Position numbers and translations under genes: made by a program. From Planktomarina sp. (GTDB lineage Bacteria > Pseudomonadota > Alphaproteobacteria > Rhodobacterales > Rhodobacteraceae), in NCBI GenBank assembly GCA_020630015.1, contig JAHDCF010000001.1, positions 121,975-185,974 of the forward strand: a stretch of DNA of 64,000 bases, in the 5' to 3' direction. Below the pieces are notes generated by a model, which had not been told where the DNA came from, did not search any database, and saw only the letters and a program-made list of their open reading frames with translations. Positions 57,657 through 64,000 of this stretch are shown piece by piece (the first letter of the stretch is position 1; the number at the start of each line of letters is the position of its first letter).

Positions 57657-58481
57657 TTACTTGTCGCGTTGGAAAACCCAGTCGTGATCTGGATCATTTC
57701 GAAAACGCCACTTCCGCTTTGGTCCGGCCATGACGTTCAAATAGTATAAATCATGCCCATAAAGCGCACCACAAGGGTGATATCCTTCAGGGACCAACAC
57801 CAAATCGCGATCCTCAATCGTCATTGTTTCATCAAGGGTTCGATCGTCGTTGTACACCCGCTGAACGCCAAATCCTGTGGGTGGATTGATGCGATGGTAA
57901 TATGTCTCTTCCAAATATGTTTCGTCCGGGAAGGCATCTGTGTCGTGCTTGTGGCTGGGGTAACTGGACCAGTTTCCGTTGGGTGTCCAAACCTCAACCA
58001 CCAACAAGCTGTCGGCAAAATCGCTGTCTTCCATCATGAAGGCATTAACGTATCGCGTGTTTGCACCCGTACCGCGCGCTTCCATCGGGTCGGGTGTTGG
58101 TTTGATAACACGCGCTTTATGGCCACCCTGCCCCGGTGCTGTGCAAATGCCAATTTCAAGATCGGTTGTGGCAGTGATGGCCCAGCCCGATCCATTCGGC
58201 ACATAAAGAGCATGGGCCTTTTGTCGGGCATGGATATCCATTCGATCACCCAGTTCACCCATGGCAGCACCATCCACGGATGCCGTCATTTTGCCAGTGA
58301 TGATGACAATGCAATGTTCAAGGTCGCCAGTATGTTGGGATAAGGATTCCCCAGCCTTCAACACATGGACGTGAAATCCAACATACCCCCAATTGGGGCA
58401 ATCTTGCTGCGCCGATTCAATAGATACGGATTGCAGGCACCCGTGGGTGCCCGCAGGTTTTTTAAGCAAATGCCCTTTCAC
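57657..58481 (-). CDS. iolB: 5-deoxy-glucuronate isomerase
   Basis: A 274-residue bicupin enzyme of myo-inositol catabolism that converts 5-deoxy-D-glucuronate to 2-deoxy-5-keto-gluconate. Conserved stretches are YVGFHVHVLKAGES, TRYVNAFMM, WSSYPSHKHDTD with metal-binding histidines, EETYYHRINPPTGFGVQRVY and EGYHPCGALYGHDLYYLN. The ATG overlaps the stop of the ABC ATPase gene by 4 bp, tying it to the transporter and supporting inositol as its ligand. Confidence 0.94.
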   Translation of the reverse strand: MKGHLLKKPAGTHGCLQSVSIESAQQDCPNWGYVGFHVHVLKAGESLSQHTGDLEHCIVIITGKMTASVDGAAMGELGDRMDIHARQKAHALYVPNGSGWAITATTDLEIGICTAPGQGGHKARVIKPTPDPMEARGTGANTRYVNAFMMEDSDFADSLLVVEVWTPNGNWSSYPSHKHDTDAFPDETYLEETYYHRINPPTGFGVQRVYNDDRTLDETMTIEDRDLVLVPEGYHPCGALYGHDLYYLNVMAGPKRKWRFRNDPDHDWVFQRDK

Positions 58482-59254
58482 CCAGAGACCGAGGCCAATT
58501 CAGCGGCCAAGTCCCCAAGTTCTGCACCGCCGGCCATCAAGCGACGAATATCGTCGCCCGCCAAATCTTCTTTGGTTCCTTTTCCAATCACTTCTCCTAA
58601 CGACAGGAATGTGAAACGGTCTGCAACCAATTTGGAATGGATTTCATTGTGGGTGATGAAAATGATTGCAATGTCACCACGTTGACGAACTTTCATCATG
58701 GTCTTCAACACGCCCATCTGCTGCTTTTGACCCAAGGCGGATGTAGGTTCATCCAAAATCAGAACCTTCGCCCCGAAGTAAATCGCCCGGGCGATCGCAA
58801 GTGTTTGACGTTGCCCGCCCGACATGGTCCCAACCGCTTGCGTTGGATCTGAAAAATCGATACCGATTTTCTTCATTTCGTCATGGGCGATCTGATTCAT
58901 TTGATCCATTTTCAAGACCCCAAATGGGCCTTTCAGTTCGCGCCCCATAAAGAAATTGCGCGTCACAGACATCAATTGATTCAACGCCAAATCTTGGTAC
59001 ACCGTGCCGATGCCTGCTTGGGCAGCGTCGCGGGGACTGCGGAATTTCACCGCTTTGCCTTCCACGTAAATCTGGCCACCACTGGGGTCATGAACCCCAG
59101 ACAGAACCTTGATCAACGTCGACTTGCCTGCCCCGTTGTCGCCCAGCAAAGCATGCACTTCGCCGGGATACACTTCCAAATCAACACCGTTCAACGCTGT
59201 AAAGGGACCAAACTTTTTAACCAGTTTTTCAATGCGAATAAGTGGTTCAGCCAT
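58478..59254 (-). CDS. Sugar/inositol ABC transporter ATP-binding protein
   Basis: A 258-residue single-domain ATPase of the carbohydrate-uptake-2 type: Walker A LLGDNGAGKSTL, signature MSGGQRQTLAIARAI, Walker B VLILDEPTSALG and the H-loop IFITHNEIH. RbsA-like proteins usually have two such domains; the single form resembles the FrcA type. With IolB downstream and IolE divergent, myo-inositol is the best guess for the substrate. Confidence 0.9.
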   Translation of the reverse strand: MAEPLIRIEKLVKKFGPFTALNGVDLEVYPGEVHALLGDNGAGKSTLIKVLSGVHDPSGGQIYVEGKAVKFRSPRDAAQAGIGTVYQDLALNQLMSVTRNFFMGRELKGPFGVLKMDQMNQIAHDEMKKIGIDFSDPTQAVGTMSGGQRQTLAIARAIYFGAKVLILDEPTSALGQKQQMGVLKTMMKVRQRGDIAIIFITHNEIHSKLVADRFTFLSLGEVIGKGTKEDLAGDDIRRLMAGGAELGDLAAELASVSG

Positions 59255-59256
59255 AA

Positions 59257-60456
59257 TCAGATCCCCCCTGTAATGCGTTTACGGATGCGTTCGTTTGCGA
59301 AAACCGCGGCCAGCAAAACAGTGCCTACAAAGACGCGGAACCAAGCACCATCAATCCATGGGATAAAGAACACCGCATTGGCCACCAGACCAAAAGTGAT
59401 GGCCCCAAAGACCACGCCCAAAATGGACCCGAAGCCGCCGGTCATCAAAATGCCACCCACAACCGCAATCGCGATCGCCTCCAGCTCTTTGAACATGCCC
59501 TTAGCTGCGTCTGACGAGTTGGTGTCGAAAACCTGACAAGCCGCAAAAATCGTCGCACAGAATGCGGAGAACATGAAAAGGCCAACTTTTACGCGGTTTA
59601 CCGGAACACCGTTTGCACGTGCGGCATCTTTGTTATCGCCTGTGGCGTAAATCCAGCTGCCGAGTTGGGTTTTGGAAAGAACAAACCAAGCCGCGCCGGC
59701 AATAATGATGAACCACAGCAAACGTGCGTCAAAGCCAGTGACCCACTGTTCCATTTTACGGTTGATGTTGAAAAATCCCAAATATGCGATCAGATCGATC
59801 TTTGCTTCACGGGTCATATCGCCTGTGAATTCCAAACCGGCCGTCACTTTGGTGCCAACCCAATACCAAGCGTCATAGAACCAACCAAATACTTCACCAC
59901 CCATTTGTTCTGCAAACCAGCTTTCTTGCTTGAAATCAGGCAACCCAGAAACGTTAGTGTTTTGGTTGATTAAGCGGAAGCAGACTTCCGTCAAACCGCG
60001 AAGGAAAAACCAAAATGCCAAAGTTACAATAAAACTGGACAAACCAGAACGGACCACAATTGTCCCGATCAACCAGCCAAAGGCTAAAGTCATGACCAAG
60101 GTCACAGTGAAAGCTAGGAACGGCGTCACTTCCACAACACCGACTGGCGTCCAAAGACCCCACTTCATCATGATGGCCATGCACATACCGGCAAACGCAA
60201 TCATTGGCCCAATGGACAAATCGAATTCTCCGGCAATCATTAAAAGCGCAGCACCGGTGGCGATAATGCCAAGCTGTGCAATAATTGCGACGTTATTTTT
60301 AAGCCCCAACGCATTGAAGGCTTTACCTTCTGATGCGATGGCCAACGCGATGATAATTACGATCATCACCAAGAAAGCGCCGATTTCTGGCCGGCGTACC
60401 ATTTTTTGAAACCAGTTTTCGCTTTGAAGGCGATCGGCTTCGCTACGCTCTGACAT
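59257..60456 (-). CDS. Sugar/inositol ABC transporter permease
   Basis: A 399-residue permease of the RbsC/FrcB family with about ten helices. GEFDLSIGPMIAFAGM, IVVRSGLSSFIVTLA and AIAVVGGILMTGGFGSILG are the conserved stations; the loop around residues 165-225 is longer than in RbsC, as in FrcB-type permeases. ATG 60456 has a GGGGGA site; a start four codons earlier is unlikely. It ends 2 bp before the ATPase gene. Confidence 0.9.
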   Translation of the reverse strand: MSERSEADRLQSENWFQKMVRRPEIGAFLVMIVIIIALAIASEGKAFNALGLKNNVAIIAQLGIIATGAALLMIAGEFDLSIGPMIAFAGMCMAIMMKWGLWTPVGVVEVTPFLAFTVTLVMTLAFGWLIGTIVVRSGLSSFIVTLAFWFFLRGLTEVCFRLINQNTNVSGLPDFKQESWFAEQMGGEVFGWFYDAWYWVGTKVTAGLEFTGDMTREAKIDLIAYLGFFNINRKMEQWVTGFDARLLWFIIIAGAAWFVLSKTQLGSWIYATGDNKDAARANGVPVNRVKVGLFMFSAFCATIFAACQVFDTNSSDAAKGMFKELEAIAIAVVGGILMTGGFGSILGVVFGAITFGLVANAVFFIPWIDGAWFRVFVGTVLLAAVFANERIRKRITGGI

Positions 60457-60478
60457 TCTGTCCCCCATCTATTTTGAG

Positions 60479-60508
60479 AAAAAACAGGCGGGACAATGCC
60501 CGCCTGTT
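60479..60508 (-). terminator. Hairpin between binding-protein and permease genes (partial terminator)
   Basis: On the minus strand ACAGGCGGG, CATTGT loop region, CCCGCCTGT and then TTTTTT. It lies 26-55 bp after the binding-protein stop and before the permease, so it should raise binding-protein mRNA relative to the rest. Confidence 0.85.
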
Positions 60509-60533
60509 CTTGTGCCTTAAAGTCGCAAAACGA

Positions 60534-61448
60534 TTAGCGGTTCACACCAGCTTGTGAAGCAACGCTGTCTGCGTTTGACGCATCAACGAAGCCTGGGCCT
60601 GATGGGATGTTTGCACCCGGCAGCATGCCAGCGTTTGTGTTGTACAGGTGCAGAACGATCACAGGCATGTAACCTTGCAGACGCTGCTGCTGGTCGATTG
60701 TGAACGAAGCGTCGCCTGCTTTGATCATGTCCATAACTTCTGGTGACAGGTCAAAGCATGCCAGGTGTACTTCAGCGCCAACGTCTTTGATCGCTTTGTT
60801 TGCAGCCGCACATACGTGTGGACCAACAGCCAGAACACCATCGATGGATGGGTCAGCTGACAGAGCAGCAGCTGTACGTGTTTCGATCTGTGTAACGTCG
60901 TTTGAAACGTCGATCATGTTCAGATCGCCACCCAGACCAGCGAAGTAACCTTCACAACGGTCAACAAGTGCAGTGTTAAATGCTTCTTGGTTCAAGCAAA
61001 GGCCGTTTGTCACGCCTTCTGCTTTTGCGCGTTGACCGGCTTTTTCACCAGCCAGACGCTCTGGCTGACCAACGTGCATCAGCGCGCCAACAGCAGCAGA
61101 TGATTCCAAGCCAGAGTTCATGGTGATCACTGGAACACCGGAATCAACAGCAGCTTGGATCGCGCCGCCCAATGCGTCAGCGTCTGGCAGTGAAACGATG
61201 ATGCCATCTGGGTTAGAAGCTGCAGCAGCTTCGATCAGCTTGGCCATGCCGGCCATGTCGCCTGATGGGTCAAAGTTGTATTCAAATTCTGCGCCGATGG
61301 CAGCAGCAGCGTCACGGCCACCTTTTTCAACAACTGGCCAGAACGGGTCTGTACCTTGCGTGTGTGTGATCATGACATAGCGCTCAGCAAAAGCAGCTGA
61401 CGCAGAAATGGCAACAGCAGCAGCTGTCAGCATAAGTTTTTTCATAAC
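60534..61448 (-). CDS. Sugar/inositol ABC transporter substrate-binding protein
   Basis: A 304-residue periplasmic binding protein of the LacI/ribose-binding fold. ATG 61448 gives signal peptide MKKLMLTAAAVAISASAAFA with AGGAAC upstream. RYVMITHTQGTDPFWPVVEK, FDPSGDMAGM, DGIIVSLPDADALG and TMNSGLESS line the ligand cleft. Codon use stands out: Leu is almost always CTG and Asp, Phe and Ile favour GAC, TTC and ATC, unlike the neighbours, which suggests very high expression. Myo-inositol is the likely ligand from context. Confidence 0.9.
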   Translation of the reverse strand, partial: VMKKLMLTAAAVAISASAAFAERYVMITHTQGTDPFWPVVEKGGRDAAAAIGAEFEYNFDPSGDMAGMAKLIEAAAASNPDGIIVSLPDADALGGAIQAAVDSGVPVITMNSGLESSAAVGALMHVGQPERLAGEKAGQRAKAEGVTNGLCLNQEAFNTALVDRCEGYFAGLGGDLNMIDVSNDVTQIETRTAAALSADPSIDGVLAVGPHVCAAANKAIKDVGAEVHLACFDLSPEVMDMIKAGDASFTIDQQQRLQGYMPVIVLHLYNTNAGMLPGANIPSGPGFVDASNADSVASQAGVNR

Positions 61449-61591
61449 GTTCCTCCCAACGTGTTTTTCAAAGCTCTGGGACCTTTTTGCAACCGGTCTC
61501 AAAACATATCGAATTAGGAACACTAAATCGGTTCCATGTAAACCAAAAAAGCGACTAAAAGACGCCTAAATGACTTGGGTACCGCATAAAT

Positions 61592-61606
61592 CGTTATCGC
61601 TAACAG
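61592..61606. promoter_or_regulatory. LacI-family-like operator
   Basis: CGTTATCGCTAACAG: GTTATCGCTAAC is a near-perfect palindrome with a central CG, as in LacI/GntR-type sugar operators (GTTA-N4-TAAC). It lies in the 207-bp divergent region between the transporter operon and iolE, 50 bp before iolE. The regulator gene is not in the window. Confidence 0.5.
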
Positions 61607-61655
61607 TGCAACCCGCAATGTCAAAAATGTACATATCTATTGTGAGAAAAGTACC

Positions 61656-62552
61656 ATGACTGTGAAAATTGGAATTTCCCCCATCGCATGGCAAAATGAT
61701 GATTTGCCAGATATAACAGCGGCTTACACGATGGAACAAGCCCTGCATGAAAGTGTCCAGATCGGATATACAGGCGTCGAACGTGGTCAGCGCATGCCTT
61801 CCGATACCCTTGGTTTGCGCAGATATCTGGACACCGCCGGAATCGTATTATGTGGCGGCTGGTGTTCGGGGAACTTGCTGGTCAATGATGTGGCAACCGA
61901 AATCAAATCAATAACTGAACAGGTGGATCAGTTCATAGCGCTGGATGCACCGTGCATTGTCTATGCCGAATGTTCGAATACGGTTCAGGGCGAAATAAAA
62001 ACACCCGTAGCCAATCGCCCGACGCTTTCAAAAGTCGAAATCAAAGATTATGCGATCCAGCTTACAGAGGTGGCAAAATGGTCAACCGATCATGGCATGC
62101 CTGTGGCGTATCATCATCACATGGGATCAATCATCGAGACCGAAGAAGACGTCAACTGGCTGATGGAATTTTCCGGCCCAGAACTTCGCCTGTGTTTTGA
62201 TACCGGGCATCTTTTGTTTGGCGGCGGGGATGTTATGGCCACAATGAACCGCTGGGCCGACCGCATCCATCACGTTCATTTCAAAGACATTCGCCCTGAT
62301 GTCGTGGCCGATGTCAAAGCCAACAATCGCAGCTTTTTGGATGCCGTGATCGCGGGGGCATTCACGGTGCCGGGCGACGGCTGTATCGATTTTCAAGCGG
62401 TCGCAGACAAGCTGAAGGCAATGGATTATCAGGGATGGATTGTGGTGGAAGCTGAACAAGATCCCGCAAAAGCCCCGCCTTATGAATACTCTGAAATGGG
62501 GTACAAACATATCTTGGATGTCTGCGCGAAAGCCGGGTTGGATATTTCTTAA
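61656..62552 (+). CDS. iolE: Myo-inosose-2 dehydratase
   Basis: A 298-residue TIM-barrel enzyme that dehydrates 2-keto-myo-inositol, the second step of inositol catabolism. KIGISPIAWQNDDLP at the start, YTGVERGQRMPSD, AYHHHMGSIIE with metal-site histidines, CFDTGHLLFGGGD and HHVHFKDIRPDV are the IolE stations. Divergent from the inositol ABC operon. Other iol genes (iolG, iolD, iolC) are not in the window. Confidence 0.95.
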   Translation: MTVKIGISPIAWQNDDLPDITAAYTMEQALHESVQIGYTGVERGQRMPSDTLGLRRYLDTAGIVLCGGWCSGNLLVNDVATEIKSITEQVDQFIALDAPCIVYAECSNTVQGEIKTPVANRPTLSKVEIKDYAIQLTEVAKWSTDHGMPVAYHHHMGSIIETEEDVNWLMEFSGPELRLCFDTGHLLFGGGDVMATMNRWADRIHHVHFKDIRPDVVADVKANNRSFLDAVIAGAFTVPGDGCIDFQAVADKLKAMDYQGWIVVEAEQDPAKAPPYEYSEMGYKHILDVCAKAGLDIS

Positions 62553-62577
62553 CGCGTTAACCTTTGGCGAGATTAGC

Positions 62578-62625
62578 GTGCACAATCCGTACACAACCTG
62601 TGCACAACCCGTACACAGCGTGCAC
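62578..62625. repeat. Second 11-bp-period repeat (GTGCAC/GTACAC)
   Basis: GTGCAC 62578, GTACAC 62589, GTGCAC 62600 and GTACAC 62611 are exactly 11 bp apart (spacers AATCC, AACCT, AACCC); a further GTGCAC follows at 62620. Read on the other strand the units are GTGTACGGGTT-like, the same as at 17769. Both arrays continue into TTTTGC/TTTGC beside GTGCA. The flanks carry GTTAACC motifs. Located in the 196-bp gap after iolE. Confidence 0.85.
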
Positions 62626-62668
62626 TTTGCTTTCAAATTAACCTTTTCGCGTTAACCTTTTGCAAAAC

Positions 62669-62702
62669 CAAAAAAGCCCCGGAAAAATACCGGGGCTTTT
62701 CT
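62669..62702. terminator. Bidirectional terminator between iolE and the sulfopyruvate decarboxylase genes
   Basis: GCCCCGG, AAAAATA loop, CCGGGGC with A-rich sequence before and T-rich sequence after, so it works in both directions for the two converging transcripts. Confidence 0.92.
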
Positions 62703-62748
62703 TGTTATCGGACAACTACGAGACCAAAGCCCCGAAACCAAATCACAT

Positions 62749-63303
62749 CTATTTCGCGACTTCCGTCATGAATCGGTCACGGATCACAACCGGATCCATT
62801 GTGATAACAGGCATCTTGGCGTTGCCGCTTTCACACTTGCACACGATGATTGTCATTTTGTCGCTGGCCAAAGCGGCCTTCAATACGTCGCCTGTTTCTT
62901 CGGCTTGGCATTCAACCACATTGTCGCATCCGCACGCCGACGCCACAGCGGCCAAGTCCGTGCCCTGCCCTGCATAGGTCGGCTGGTCACCGGTCGAGCC
63001 ATAAGAGCCGTTGTCAATAATCAGCAATGTGTAGTTTGGAACAGCATTGTTGCCTATGGTGGGCAAGGTGCCGAGGTTGGTCAAAACCGAGCCATCCCCA
63101 TCGATTGAGATGACGTTTTTGTCTTGGGCCAAAGCCAAACCAAAACCGATGGAAGACGCCAGCCCCATGGTGCCCAACATATAAAAGTTGGAAGGTTGAT
63201 CATCAATCGCATGCAGTTCTTGTGATGGAATACCGATGTTGCAGACAACAAGTTCATCACGCAGGATCGGGGCGATTTCTTTTAAGATTTCTGAACGGAT
63301 CAT
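62749..63303 (-). CDS. comE: Sulfopyruvate decarboxylase, beta subunit (TPP-binding)
   Basis: A 184-residue thiamine-diphosphate-binding half enzyme: DGDGSVLTNLGTLPTIG to IIDNGSYGSTG is the TPP/Mg motif (GDG...N), preceded by LGTMGLASSIGFGLALA. This fits the beta subunit (ComE) of sulfopyruvate decarboxylase, which forms sulfoacetaldehyde in the sulfolactate pathway; phosphonopyruvate decarboxylase is a close alternative. ATG 63303 overlaps the alpha-subunit stop by 4 bp. Confidence 0.85.
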   Translation of the reverse strand: MIRSEILKEIAPILRDELVVCNIGIPSQELHAIDDQPSNFYMLGTMGLASSIGFGLALAQDKNVISIDGDGSVLTNLGTLPTIGNNAVPNYTLLIIDNGSYGSTGDQPTYAGQGTDLAAVASACGCDNVVECQAEETGDVLKAALASDKMTIIVCKCESGNAKMPVITMDPVVIRDRFMTEVAK

Positions 63304-63806
63304 TGGTCGCCGTAGCCTCCCCAGAAGTTGGCATCGGTCAGGATCGCGACCGGTTTGTTGCACATGAAGGTATATTTCAGGATCATATCCAGCTCTTCCA
63401 CGTCAGACTGTTTATGGAAGTGATATGTCGGGATGTTCATCTGGTTCAGCAGCGCTTTGGTGTGCACCGCCATTTCAACCTGACACGCAACCGGTTCACG
63501 CAGTTCACCACGATAACTGATCAGCATCGGCAGCGGCATCCGGTAATATTGGATCAACGTTGCCAATGTGTTGATGGTCACGCCGATGGCTGTGTTTTGC
63601 ATGATGATTGCTGGGCGTTTGCCACCCATAAAGGCGCCTGCGCACAGGCCCATGCCTTCGTCTTCTTTGTTTGATGGGATGTGGAAGATGCCTTCGCGCT
63701 GGTCGACCTCTTCGATAACGCCAGCCAATTGCTTACAGGGAACGGTTGTCACAAACGAAATATCGTTTGCGACCATGTCGTCCACTATCTTTTTGTCGAT
63801 GCTCAT
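63300..63806 (-). CDS. comD: Sulfopyruvate decarboxylase, alpha subunit
   Basis: A 168-residue TPP-enzyme N-terminal (pyrimidine-binding) half: FVTTVPCKQLAGVIEEV, IPSNKEDEGMGLCAGAFMGG with the activating glutamate, MQNTAIGVTINTLATL and LLISYRGE-type LISYRGELRE. Split alpha/beta subunits of this size are typical of ComDE in methanogens and of marine Rhodobacterales. AGGAG precedes the ATG. No sulfoacetaldehyde acetyltransferase or sulfolactate dehydrogenase lies in the window, so the pathway role is inferred. Confidence 0.85.
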   Translation of the reverse strand: MSIDKKIVDDMVANDISFVTTVPCKQLAGVIEEVDQREGIFHIPSNKEDEGMGLCAGAFMGGKRPAIIMQNTAIGVTINTLATLIQYYRMPLPMLISYRGELREPVACQVEMAVHTKALLNQMNIPTYHFHKQSDVEELDMILKYTFMCNKPVAILTDANFWGGYGDQ

Positions 63807-63838
63807 TCAGGCAACTCCTGTTTGTTCGGTCTTGTGAT

Positions 63839-64000
63839 TTAAGTCCAAGGTGAAAGTATAATTTTGGGGGCGGCCACGCGACCTGCGCGCAAATCAGCAA
63901 AGGCAGCTGCACCCTCGCTTAATGGGCGATGTTCAACCCAGTTTAGCGGTCCAAGCCTGCCATCAAAGATCGCCTCAGCGGTATCCCGGAAATCCTGCGC
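63839..64000 (-). CDS. Zinc-type (MDR) alcohol dehydrogenase-like protein, C-terminal fragment
   Basis: The frame is open to the window edge; 53 residues and a stop are visible. AIFDGRLGPLNWVEHRPLSE followed by GAAAFADLRAG and APKIIL matches the end of medium-chain zinc-type dehydrogenases, where the last helix and strand read 'pLse.aeAf.dl..g....KvvL.p'. It lies 32 bp upstream of the decarboxylase alpha subunit on the same strand, so probably belongs to the same operon. Substrate cannot be inferred. Confidence 0.65.
   Translation of the reverse strand, partial: AQDFRDTAEAIFDGRLGPLNWVEHRPLSEGAAAFADLRAGRVAAPKIILSPWT

Overview
The window looks like chromosomal DNA of a marine-type alphaproteobacterium of the order Rhodobacterales (Roseobacter-like), with roughly half G+C by eye. 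Pointers are the nuo operon with its interspersed Rhodobacterales accessory genes, the ornithine-lipid genes olsB/olsA beside a ChpT-type phosphotransferase, a ribosomal protein L21 with a long C-terminal extension, a TRAP transporter, dimethylglycine/sarcosine dehydrogenase-like enzymes and a sulfopyruvate decarboxylase. No prophage, insertion sequence, CRISPR array or rRNA operon is visible.

Layout. 1-7.6 kb: end of isocitrate dehydrogenase, an SMR transporter, two divergent dimethylglycine-dehydrogenase-like paralogues sharing a mirrored promoter region, a MobA-like nucleotidyltransferase and a flavin monooxygenase. 7.7-11.0 kb: tRNA-Leu(CAA) and a TRAP transporter (dctP-Q-M). 11.1-17.6 kb: zinc peptidase, YqaA-like and DsbB membrane proteins, a small unit of a secreted PepSY-like protein, a 29-residue ORF and a membrane-anchored LuxR-type regulator, then gyrA. 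17.6-24.4 kb: an 11-bp-period repeat, M32 carboxypeptidase, heme A synthase, TrmJ, a ThiE-like protein, olsB-olsA, a DUF3553 protein and chpT. 24.3-35.1 kb: proA, proB, obg, a LysE exporter, an acetyltransferase, rpmA, rplU, a DUF2059 protein, a degenerate arginyl-tRNA-synthetase-like protein, argS and an iron alcohol dehydrogenase. 35.1-56.4 kb: one long minus-strand operon with all 14 complex I genes (nuoA to nuoN), eight accessory ORFs among them, then birA, coaX and RNase J. 56.6-64.0 kb: two small envelope/secreted proteins, an inositol-type ABC transporter with iolB, divergent iolE, a second 11-bp-period repeat, sulfopyruvate decarboxylase and the end of an MDR dehydrogenase.

How it fits together. 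Much is respiratory and envelope housekeeping: complex I, heme A for cytochrome oxidase, disulfide formation, ornithine lipids. Import and catabolism of small organic solutes accompany it (TRAP substrate, methylated glycines, inositol, sulfopyruvate). Both uptake systems have a terminator-like hairpin just after the binding-protein gene, which would favour binding-protein over membrane-subunit expression.

Most notable: (1) a 336-residue ArgS-like protein directly downstream of a complete E. coli-type argS, which has lost both signature motifs and both flanking domains yet keeps an open frame; (2) two intergenic arrays with exact 11-bp periodicity, 45 kb apart; (3) one helix-hairpin-helix module at the C-terminus of L21, of NuoE and of a membrane protein next to nuoE; (4) a very small ORF with a near-perfect Shine-Dalgarno sequence between a PepSY-like gene and a membrane-bound regulator; (5) four predicted exported proteins inside the nuo operon.
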